DNA of 18,889 nt from Methanobacteriota archaeon (GTDB lineage: Archaea > Thermoplasmatota > Poseidoniia > Poseidoniales > Poseidoniaceae), in assembly GCA_002707335.2 (NCBI GenBank), contig PAMN02000049.1:12706-31594 (forward strand). Direction: 5' to 3'. The notes below the pieces were generated by a model that saw only the letters and a list, made by a program, of their open reading frames with translations, was not told the origin of the DNA and made no database searches. A program made the translations under genes and the position numbers. Each line of letters starts with the position of its first letter. Within the stretch, counting starts at the first letter, position 1. Shown one piece after another: positions 1-6,089 of the stretch.

Positions 1-110
1 ACCGTTGGAGTGTATGTAATGCCAGCAAAAATTGATACTATCATCAATGTAGCCAAACCTAGACTTTTCTTGACAGAAACGGTCTCAGCGACGGCATACG
101 CTCTGGACAT
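1..110 (-). CDS. N-terminus of an unidentified leftward protein with a membrane or signal segment (partial)
   Basis: Reading leftward from an ATG whose complement is at 108-110, the frame stays open to the window edge, giving about 36 residues. The peptide begins MSRAYAVAETVSVKKSLG and continues into a hydrophobic stretch (roughly residues 19-31, LATLMIVSIFAGI). This positively charged start followed by a hydrophobic core fits an N-terminal signal anchor or signal peptide. The gene is divergent from the pilin-like gene that starts around 236, and about 125 bases separate the two starts. No clear Shine-Dalgarno precedes the ATG on this strand. Too little is present to name a family; I infer only an exported or membrane protein. 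Confidence 0.5.
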   Translation of the reverse strand, partial: MSRAYAVAETVSVKKSLGLATLMIVSIFAGITYTPT

Positions 111-177
111 CAGACAATCGTAGCGTCCGCTCCCTCAAATACCAATCGGTGATGTAAGTCTAAAATCGCCTAATTTG

Positions 178-188
178 AGTATAATAAT
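178..188 (+). promoter_or_regulatory. TATA-like box upstream of the pilin-like/KaiC-like cluster
   Basis: The AT-only core TATAATAAT at 180-188 lies in the divergent intergenic region. With the usual archaeal spacing of about 26 bases to the start site, transcription would begin near 205-212, leaving a leader of roughly 25-45 bases before the candidate start codons at 236 and 254. Judged by eye only; no BRE element is convincing. Confidence 0.4.
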
Positions 189-235
189 GAAAACGAGGCG
201 ACACCCTCATCAAACAATCCTTCTTGGGGGTAAAT

Positions 236-1312
236 ATGCAAGGAGGTGTCAATATTAGAAAAGAGGCGCCTGGGGATGAAGCAGTTGTTGCAGTCGTAGA
301 ATTTTTGTCGGCATTTACATTGTTTTTGATGATTCTAACTGCATTCATGTCTTTAGCTCAATTAGAACTGGGGAGTAATGATCCATACACCGATTTAATC
401 GATCGTTCAGCAATAGATGGCTTGGATAGGTTGACAAGTTCCAACGGCTATTATGTGCCGTATATTGACGGGGTGAGAGACCAAAACAATGCAACAACAG
501 AATGGCACCAAGTGCCTGTTATAGATTTGTATAACGGTCTACTCCAACCAGGGATTGTAGACAATGGAGTTCTCGACTTTGAAAGAATAAATGCTCTGCC
601 AAATGTGACAATTGAGGCTATGTCTAACGGTTTAGGTTTGGCAAAAGGTTTGCAATTAAGATTACTAATTGTTATTGAATCATCATCTAATTCATCAAAA
701 ATCGGAGAAGTATTGTTTGAAGGTGGCTCAGATAGGTCAACATCGGGTACTTCAAGCGTTGCCAATAGAAAGTTCATCAATGGCGAAGATATAATTTCAG
801 TAAGTCTAGAAGTACATGACGGTGCATCTACGCCCAAGTTATTGCGTGTTACTGAATTCTCGCCAAGACCGGTAAACGGTGGTCCAGAGTGGATAGAGAT
901 TCAGAATCAAAACGGATTTGCTCTTTCAATGAAAGGCTGGTCATTTGAAAGAAGTGGAACCTCTGGGACTACAGACTATCTGTACAAAGAGGGAGTCATT
1001 CCTGGAGGGCAAATAGGCCTATTCTCCGGAGATCCATCGACTCAAGTAACTGGAAATGCATCAGTAGTTTATGACTTAGGAAGTACTGGTTTCTTGGGAG
1101 TAGGCTCAGTTGATGGATTAGATGACACCACCGGGCGATTGAGATTGTTGTTTGCGGAAGAAGATGAAGGAGCGGGCTCAATCGTCTCACAAATGCAATG
1201 GAATCCAAGCACAGGCATAGTTGCCAATAGCACAGTGGTGTGGAATGGTGGGTCACCTTCCTCTTCATCTTCTTGGTATGTTTCTTCTACTCCCACACCT
1301 GGTGATGTTTGA
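236..1312 (+). CDS. Membrane-anchored pilin-like protein with C-terminal lamin-tail-like domain
   Basis: The 358-residue product starts with a short charged tail and one hydrophobic segment (about residues 16-42, EAVVAVVEFLSAFTLFLMIL), as in archaeal pilin-like or secreted single-anchor proteins. A polar Asn/Ser-rich region follows. From about residue 203 the pattern VTEFSPRP, then GPEWIEIQN, then LSMKGWSFE, then IPGGQIGLFSG matches the layout of lamin tail domains (a beta-sandwich seen in many exported prokaryotic proteins). The C-terminus is Ser-rich. The start is uncertain. The ATG at 236 has GGGGG six bases upstream, a TTG at 224 is in frame, and an ATT at 254 follows a much better AGGAGGTG at 241-248. 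It is first in a rightward cluster with three RecA/KaiC-fold genes. There is no canonical pilin cleavage site, so 'pilin-like' describes topology only. Confidence 0.6.
   Translation: MQGGVNIRKEAPGDEAVVAVVEFLSAFTLFLMILTAFMSLAQLELGSNDPYTDLIDRSAIDGLDRLTSSNGYYVPYIDGVRDQNNATTEWHQVPVIDLYNGLLQPGIVDNGVLDFERINALPNVTIEAMSNGLGLAKGLQLRLLIVIESSSNSSKIGEVLFEGGSDRSTSGTSSVANRKFINGEDIISVSLEVHDGASTPKLLRVTEFSPRPVNGGPEWIEIQNQNGFALSMKGWSFERSGTSGTTDYLYKEGVIPGGQIGLFSGDPSTQVTGNASVVYDLGSTGFLGVGSVDGLDDTTGRLRLLFAEEDEGAGSIVSQMQWNPSTGIVANSTVVWNGGSPSSSSSWYVSSTPTPGDV
241..248 (+). promoter_or_regulatory. Strong Shine-Dalgarno inside the annotated 5' end, pointing to an ATT start at 254
   Basis: AGGAGGTG is the best ribosome binding site in this part of the window. 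It resembles those before atpK and atpE, yet it lies inside the reading frame that begins at the ATG at 236. Five bases after it comes an in-frame ATT (254-256), with no ATG, GTG or TTG at a suitable distance. Either translation starts at ATT, giving 352 residues, or the match is coincidental coding sequence. Confidence 0.35.
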
Positions 1313-1364
1313 TATTTACAGCGTATCGTTCATTTAGTTCAATGTTCACGGATGTTTGTTCGCC

Positions 1365-2147
1365 ATGCAACCATCAACAGTTTACAGTCGCGACCGATGT
1401 ATTACTGGAATACATGGGATGGATGAAATTCTCAGAGGCGGGATACCTTATGGTTCCACAGTTTTGGCAGCAGGTACCTGTGGTTCTGGAAAGACTACTA
1501 TGGGCATGGAATTCCTAGTAAGAGGAGCATTGGCAGGAGAAGCCTGCGCTCACTTTACAGCAACAGAACCCAGCGTTAAGTTGCTAGAGAACATCCGCCA
1601 ATATGCATTCTTCGACATGAATATGATTGACTCAGGTTTGATCAACGTATTTGATATGGATGTTCTGTATTCCTGGCTTGGTCTAGATAAAGCATCTTTT
1701 GACTTGGATGACGTTCACGCATTGATTAAAGCAATCGTAGATATCGTAAACACCATTGGTGTTACAAGGCTGGTTATTGATTCAGTTACAACTCTGTGTT
1801 ACAAAATTAAGAGTGAGCAGTTAATCAGAGATTTCTTGTTTACTCTTGGTAAGAAATTGGCGACACTAGGTTGTACAACTATTCTTATCTCAGAAATCAC
1901 CTCTGCAACTGAAAATGCACACTGGTCTTCATTTGGTGTTGAAGAAGCGATTGCAGATGGAATCATCGTAATGGGGGACGTCGAAAGAATGGGTCACCTT
2001 CTAAGATTCCTTCAAGTAGTAAAGATGAGAGGTACTGCTCACAGTAGAGCTAAACATGCAATTGAATTGACACCTTTGGGTGTGATGCTGACACCGATGT
2101 TGAAATGGGGTGCAGTTAGCGACAAAACCAGCAAGTGGGGGCAGTAA
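1365..2147 (+). CDS. RecA/KaiC-family ATPase with intact P-loop (FlaH/GvpD/KaiC-like)
   Basis: The 260-residue protein has the single-domain KaiC/RadA-type RecA fold. The entry motif TGIHGMDEILRGGIPYGS (residues 14-31) is typical of KaiC-like proteins. Walker A is GTCGSGKTT (37-45), with the nucleotide-binding lysine at 43. A TATEP segment follows, with one glutamate where KaiC proteins often have two. Walker B is RLVIDS (135-140), with Asp139. The C-terminal part (VVKMRGTAHSRAKHAIELTPLGV) matches the KaiC-like substrate-loop and beta-strand region. Such proteins bind ATP and often regulate motility (FlaH/ArlH), gas vesicles (GvpD) or signalling. The ATG at 1365 is preferred over a TTG at 1356; neither has a clear ribosome binding site. 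The next gene starts two bases after its stop. The exact role is unknown. Confidence 0.8.
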   Translation: MQPSTVYSRDRCITGIHGMDEILRGGIPYGSTVLAAGTCGSGKTTMGMEFLVRGALAGEACAHFTATEPSVKLLENIRQYAFFDMNMIDSGLINVFDMDVLYSWLGLDKASFDLDDVHALIKAIVDIVNTIGVTRLVIDSVTTLCYKIKSEQLIRDFLFTLGKKLATLGCTTILISEITSATENAHWSSFGVEEAIADGIIVMGDVERMGHLLRFLQVVKMRGTAHSRAKHAIELTPLGVMLTPMLKWGAVSDKTSKWGQ

Positions 2148-2149
2148 AT

Positions 2150-2734
2150 ATGTATGAACTCGATCAAAGAATTGCTGAACAACTTACTGAAGTCAGCCTT
2201 TCATCATCCGTGCAGGTTCGATGTGGAAATTCGAACGCTTTCATGGTAACAGCATCGACGCTAATTCCGTTGATGCAGATGTTCGAGATGGGGGGTGTCT
2301 ACATATGTGCGACCAGAGGAGCAGTAGAAATTATTGAAGCATTCAATTCAATAGGAGTTGATGTCTCTAATATCCAGTTCATCGACCTCGTATCATCTGG
2401 TATTCTGGGTGGTACTGACGTCCCATACGATAACATAACTTTCGTCGACAGTCCAATTATGCTAGAAAGTGTCTTACTAAGAACATTATACACTCTAAGA
2501 ATCATATCGAGTGAGAGAAATTTTGTCTTGATCGATTCTGTTAATGCATTAGCAATTTACAACGAAGAGAGGATGCTTGCAGAGTACCTTCACACATTCA
2601 TCAACACTTTTAGGCAAAGAGAGGTTTTGTCAATTATATTGAACATTCCTGATCAAGTTCCACCAGCAGTATTGTCAAATCTTGACTTATATTGTACAGA
2701 TTTAATTGACCGTGGACAGGTGGTCATTCACTAG
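2150..2734 (+). CDS. Degenerate RecA/KaiC-like protein without Walker A (pseudo-ATPase)
   Basis: This 194-residue protein is the second of three tandem RecA-fold proteins. The Walker B-like strand is clear (FVLIDSVNAL, residues 125-134, Asp129) and matches VIDSVTTL in the preceding protein. The N-terminal part (SSSVQVRCGNSNAFMVTAST) has no GxxxxGK[ST], so ATP binding by a P-loop is unlikely. It is shorter than its neighbours, and the KaiC entry motif is missing. The ATG at 2150 lies two bases after the upstream stop, behind a GGGGG (2137-2141); a GTG at 2135 is less likely. Its position suggests it works with the active paralogue, for example as a partner subunit; that is inference. Similarity is by fold pattern only. 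Confidence 0.65.
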   Translation: MYELDQRIAEQLTEVSLSSSVQVRCGNSNAFMVTASTLIPLMQMFEMGGVYICATRGAVEIIEAFNSIGVDVSNIQFIDLVSSGILGGTDVPYDNITFVDSPIMLESVLLRTLYTLRIISSERNFVLIDSVNALAIYNEERMLAEYLHTFINTFRQREVLSIILNIPDQVPPAVLSNLDLYCTDLIDRGQVVIH

Positions 2735-2746
2735 GTTGTGATTATT

Positions 2747-3550
2747 ATGGATAAACAAGTGCAATTTAGTAAGGAAGATGAAGAATTCTTCGGTTCTGTC
2801 GGAAGTTTTGGAGTTCCAAAGTTCGATAATGCAATGCATGGCGGTGTGCCTAGAGGTTTCCTAGTGGTTGGATTCACCGACGTGGGTTCCGGTTCGGAAT
2901 TGTTTGCTAAGCAATTCACCTCACCAGCTGAGGAACCTGACAACACAATTTTAATTTCAACAAATGAAAGCGAGTTAGAAATTGCTCGTGTTTACAATAA
3001 ATATAGATGGCCTACAGATATTGGTGTTCGAACATTGGGTGAAGAATACAATGCCAGAGTTTTGGAGAAAGAACTTCTTGCAAGCCGCTACAGGCTTGAA
3101 GGTTTCAAACTGCCAGATATCCAAAGGCTTGCTCAAACAAGATTCGTAGATGATGATACACAGGATTTCTTGACTGAAATGACTAACGAGATTATGGCAA
3201 TGGGGCCATATTTTAGAGCAGTTATTGATTCTCTAGATTTCTTTATGCAGAGAGAAGATCCTAGCAGAGTAGTTGCTATGCTGAGAATGATGCAAGCACA
3301 TACTCAATTGCACCGTGGGATTCTTTTCATCACTGTTTCCAAGGATACAATTACACCTGCAATTAAACAGGAAATGGCTGCAATTGCAGACATGGTATGT
3401 GACTTCAAGGTAAGAACAATAGGTTCAGATTTCGAAACTTCAATGACAGTGACCAAATTTAGAAACGCTCCTGAAAACCTCTCAATTATGGTTTACAGAG
3501 TTACACCAGAAGAAGGAATAACGCCAGAGACAGTAGAGCGTATCGCTTGA
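2747..3550 (+). CDS. RecA/KaiC-like protein with degenerate P-loop (pseudo-ATPase)
   Basis: This third tandem paralogue has 267 residues. Its N-terminus keeps the KaiC-type layout: FGVPKFDNAMHGGVPRG (residues 21-37) corresponds to the entry motif. The P-loop position reads GFTDVGSGSELFA (42-54), where the lysine of the Walker A motif is gone. An acidic insertion follows (about 97-145). A Walker B-like strand is present at AVIDSLDFF (158-166, Asp161). The C-terminal KVRTIGSDFETSMTVTKFRN resembles the KaiC-like C-terminal strands. The ATG at 2747 is chosen over a GTG at 2738 because an AGGTTGTG lies at 2733-2740. The gap to the upstream stop is 12 bases, so the two are probably co-transcribed. 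Loss of the lysine suggests a regulatory or structural role. Confidence 0.7.
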   Translation: MDKQVQFSKEDEEFFGSVGSFGVPKFDNAMHGGVPRGFLVVGFTDVGSGSELFAKQFTSPAEEPDNTILISTNESELEIARVYNKYRWPTDIGVRTLGEEYNARVLEKELLASRYRLEGFKLPDIQRLAQTRFVDDDTQDFLTEMTNEIMAMGPYFRAVIDSLDFFMQREDPSRVVAMLRMMQAHTQLHRGILFITVSKDTITPAIKQEMAAIADMVCDFKVRTIGSDFETSMTVTKFRNAPENLSIMVYRVTPEEGITPETVERIA

Positions 3551-3562
3551 TATCGAGCGATA
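3541..3562 (+). repeat. 22-base near-perfect palindrome overlapping the stop codon of the third KaiC-like gene
   Basis: TATCGCT (3541-3547) pairs with AGCGATA (3556-3562). The centre contains GATATC, and the one mismatched pair is T/G, which can wobble in RNA. In RNA it could fold into a stem at the 3' end of the cluster. It may act as a 3' end or processing signal, or be a protein-binding palindrome. The bases after it are not a T-run; the T-tracts come about 30 bases later. Confidence 0.5.
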
Positions 3563-3593
3563 TTGCTTGTGTATCTTTGCGAAGATTGCTCAA

Positions 3594-3610
3594 TTTTTCT
3601 GACTATTTTT
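3594..3610 (+). terminator. T-tract terminator of the KaiC-like cluster
   Basis: Two runs of five T (3594-3598 and 3606-3610) lie just after the cluster, between it and the convergent zinc-ribbon gene, overlapping that gene's last codons. Archaeal RNA polymerase terminates at T-tracts without needing a hairpin, so this is a plausible terminator. No equivalent T-run is seen for the opposite strand. Confidence 0.4.
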
Positions 3611-4106
3611 GTTGTTGGACAATAATTACTTTTTGATATTTTTTCTTCCCAGAGATCAAAGTAATTATTCCACTTACAGCGAAACTAAATCCGAGCAATA
3701 TTAGAATTATGCTGCAACAAACTGATGTGATTCCATAATCTCCCTCACTAGAACAATTACCAATTCCCCAGAATTCTAAACTGAAGGGATTCCCAGGAAC
3801 AGAATCTCCGCCTCCAGTACTACTTTTACTATCCTCACATTCAACTCCCGAATCATTGTAATCACCAGTTGCTTTATTGAGATAACTTGATCCAAAATAC
3901 AGAAACAAAAGAGAGAAAATTAACAAAACAAGACCAGTTTTTGCACTTTTACTTAACTTTGGTTCTGCACTTGTATAATTCTGAATCGTTGTCTGTTTTG
4001 GCTCATATTCAAATTCGTTGTTACAATAAGGGCAATCAAACAAACCTGAAATCCCATTTTCCAATTCAACGTCTTTGTAACAATGCGGACATTGAATCAC
4101 TACCAT
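3603..4106 (-). CDS. Zinc-ribbon protein with two membrane segments
   Basis: The 167-residue protein begins with a zinc ribbon: CPHC (Cys6, Cys9) and CPYC (Cys25, Cys28), spaced as in small rubredoxin-like knuckles. A linker leads to a hydrophobic segment (about 57-72, TGLVLLIFSLLFLYFG). A Gly/Ser/Asp-rich loop with further cysteines (90, 118, 130, 131) follows, then a second hydrophobic segment (about 130-152). The C-terminus is basic and Gln-rich. The ribbon and the C-terminus would then both face the cytoplasm. The gene is AT-rich, points toward the KaiC-like cluster and is divergent from the TPR gene. I recognise no specific family; zinc-ribbon plus transmembrane proteins of this sort are common in archaea and mostly uncharacterised. 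Confidence 0.65.
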   Translation of the reverse strand: MVVIQCPHCYKDVELENGISGLFDCPYCNNEFEYEPKQTTIQNYTSAEPKLSKSAKTGLVLLIFSLLFLYFGSSYLNKATGDYNDSGVECEDSKSSTGGGDSVPGNPFSLEFWGIGNCSSEGDYGITSVCCSIILILLGFSFAVSGIITLISGKKKYQKVIIVQQQK

Positions 4107-4185
4107 GCTAGTTCTAAAACTACTTCACTCATAACCCTTGAGGGAATTATGTAAATTTTGTTTAATTCTTTTGAGTATGTGTGAC

Positions 4186-4203
4186 TTTTTTTTTTGATTT
4201 TTT
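4186..4203. other. T-rich tract in the 155-base divergent intergenic region
   Basis: A run of ten T (4186-4195) is followed by GA and six T (4198-4203). It lies between the zinc-ribbon and TPR genes, which are transcribed away from each other, so it is not at the 3' end of either. It may be a nucleosome- or chromatin-protein-influencing A/T tract or a flexible promoter element. No ORF or RNA gene is visible in 4107-4261. Confidence 0.4.
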
Positions 4204-4230
4204 GCTTATATTTTAAACTATTTTGACAAC

Positions 4231-4240
4231 ATATTATAAT
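4231..4240 (+). promoter_or_regulatory. TATA box of the TPR gene, spaced for a leaderless transcript
   Basis: ATATTATAAT is centred about 26 bases before the ATG at 4262, which is the standard archaeal TATA-to-start distance. Transcription would then begin at or next to the start codon. No Shine-Dalgarno precedes this ATG, which fits leaderless translation. Confidence 0.5.
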
Positions 4241-4261
4241 AGAAATGTATGACGGATAGAC

Positions 4262-6019
4262 ATGACTATTGCACCTATGGATTATGATTTTGGAGATGAA
4301 ACAAACTACTTTTTTGCAACAACGATAACTTGTGAAGGAGAAGAAGCAAGAAAAATGTATGTAGAAGCCTTTGGCCACATGCTGAACTACAATCACGAAC
4401 AAGCTATTGCATGTTTTACAAAATGTACAGAACTAGACCCAAATTGCGCCATGGCGTGGTGGGGTATTGCATACTGTGTATCATCAAACTACAACTGGGC
4501 TCCTGGATTAGGTTCAGGGCACGATGCAATTCAACAGGCACTTTCAGTAATGGGTCACTGTTCAGAATTAGAACAAGATCTGATTAGAGCATTGTCAACA
4601 AGACACTCTGCTGAAGCACGTGACGCTGCAGACCCATCTGTACTCAACATGGGCAACAGTCCTGAGCTAAATGTAGCATTCGCAGAAGCTATGGCTCCAC
4701 TTTATGAGAAATATGCTGGTAACTTAGATGTTACAGCGATTTACGTCGAGGCTTTAATGAATTTGAAAGCATGGCAACTTTGGGACAAGAATACAGCTAC
4801 TGGAGAGATAACTCCTGCTGATGATAATACTCTACTTCTAGTAAAGATAATGGAAGATGCATTTGAAAGTAGTGATGAAGCTAAAGTACACCCTGCATTG
4901 TGCCACTTGTACTGTCACGCACTTGAATTATCACCTTTCCCTGAGAGGGCGCTACCTGCTGCAGACGTTTTGAGGACAAGAATGCCAGGTTTAGGTCACT
5001 TGGTTCACATGCCATCTCACATAGATGCGTGGGTTGGTCAGTGGAAAGAAGCAATCGACTGTAATATGGCAGCAGTAGATGCAGATGACAGATATGTAGA
5101 ATTGACAGGAAATGAATCCCAATTTTACAAATTCTACAGAATGCACAACCATCACTTCGTTGTTTGGTGTGCTATGTTCGATGGTCAATATGAAACCGCA
5201 CTGAAATACGCAAGAAAGGCAGTAGATACGTTGCCTGCAGGTGATGCAAATGGTGGTGTTCAGTTCATGTTAGCAGGTATAATCCCAATGGGCGCTATCT
5301 TCTTGGAATCATATGTTACCATGCCATGGCATGTAATGATTAGATTCGGAAAGTGGGATGAAATTCTAGCAGAACCAATGTACGATGATAAGGAAGTATT
5401 CCCTGCAACAATTGCTACCCAGCATTACGCACGAGGTGTTGCATACGCATCAAAGGGAATGGTTCCAGAAGCGGAAGCAGAACAAGCATTATTCAAGGAA
5501 GCACTTCAAAATCCAGCATTAGCAGGAAGAATGATGCATAACAACTTCATGTATCAGGACCCAGAAGAAGGTCCTTCTATACTAAACGTAAATGCCGCAA
5601 TTCTAGAGGCTGAAATCGAATATAGAAGACAATTCCTTGCAAAAGCAAATGGAAACTCATATGATTTCACAGCGGCTTTTGATGAATTGAGAAGAGGGGT
5701 CGATCTATCTCTGAACTTAGCATACAACGAACCTTGGGGTCAAATGCAGCCAGTTCGCCACATTCTTGGAGCACTACTTCTTGAACAGGGTCATGTTGAT
5801 GAAGCAGAGCAAGTATATCGCGAAGACATCAAATTGTGGAAAGACAATATGTGGGGTCTATTGGGACTTAAACTCTGTTTAGAGGCGAAAGGAGATTCAT
5901 CAGAAGAACTCGCAACAGTCACCGCCCTATTCAACGAAAGAAGTTCAAGGGCAGACATCGTGCCAGCAAAAACTTGTTTCTGTGCGCAAGACGCTCTAGA
6001 AAAGAGCTGCTGCGACTGA
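4262..6019 (+). CDS. Tetratricopeptide-repeat protein with HMPSHI motif
   Basis: The 585-residue, probably cytoplasmic protein shows TPR-type helices. One example near the start is GHMLNYNHEQAIACFTKCTE followed by DPNCAMAWWGIAY, and others are around 240-320, 385-410 and 495-555. The centre contains GHLVHMPSHIDAWVGQW (HMPSH at residues 249-253), the signature of a TPR family found widely in bacteria whose function is not established. The histidines suggest metal binding, which is inference. The protein ends in a cysteine-rich tail: Cys572, Cys574, Cys583, Cys584. No signal peptide or membrane segment is visible. The start at 4262 fits the TATA box 26 bases upstream. The selO gene follows after 70 bases in the same direction. 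TPR proteins are usually assembly or interaction scaffolds; no specific reaction can be assigned. Confidence 0.75.
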   Translation: MTIAPMDYDFGDETNYFFATTITCEGEEARKMYVEAFGHMLNYNHEQAIACFTKCTELDPNCAMAWWGIAYCVSSNYNWAPGLGSGHDAIQQALSVMGHCSELEQDLIRALSTRHSAEARDAADPSVLNMGNSPELNVAFAEAMAPLYEKYAGNLDVTAIYVEALMNLKAWQLWDKNTATGEITPADDNTLLLVKIMEDAFESSDEAKVHPALCHLYCHALELSPFPERALPAADVLRTRMPGLGHLVHMPSHIDAWVGQWKEAIDCNMAAVDADDRYVELTGNESQFYKFYRMHNHHFVVWCAMFDGQYETALKYARKAVDTLPAGDANGGVQFMLAGIIPMGAIFLESYVTMPWHVMIRFGKWDEILAEPMYDDKEVFPATIATQHYARGVAYASKGMVPEAEAEQALFKEALQNPALAGRMMHNNFMYQDPEEGPSILNVNAAILEAEIEYRRQFLAKANGNSYDFTAAFDELRRGVDLSLNLAYNEPWGQMQPVRHILGALLLEQGHVDEAEQVYREDIKLWKDNMWGLLGLKLCLEAKGDSSEELATVTALFNERSSRADIVPAKTCFCAQDALEKSCCD

Positions 6020-6089
6020 AAATACACTTTAGTTACTAGAGATTAAAATCTGGGCAACATTGTGTAACCAATAACAGTGGTATAACCGT

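Noticed and set aside
236..340. Canonical type IV prepilin signal
   Set aside because: There is no Gly followed by a hydrophobic stretch with Glu at +5; Gly13 is followed by DEAVV and the next Glu is at +9, so only general pilin-like topology is claimed.
4100..4402. A leftward open frame across the divergent intergenic region
   Set aside because: It crosses the TATA box and start of the TPR gene, and the product is a low-complexity Lys/Ile/Tyr/Cys-rich sequence arising from AT-rich DNA.
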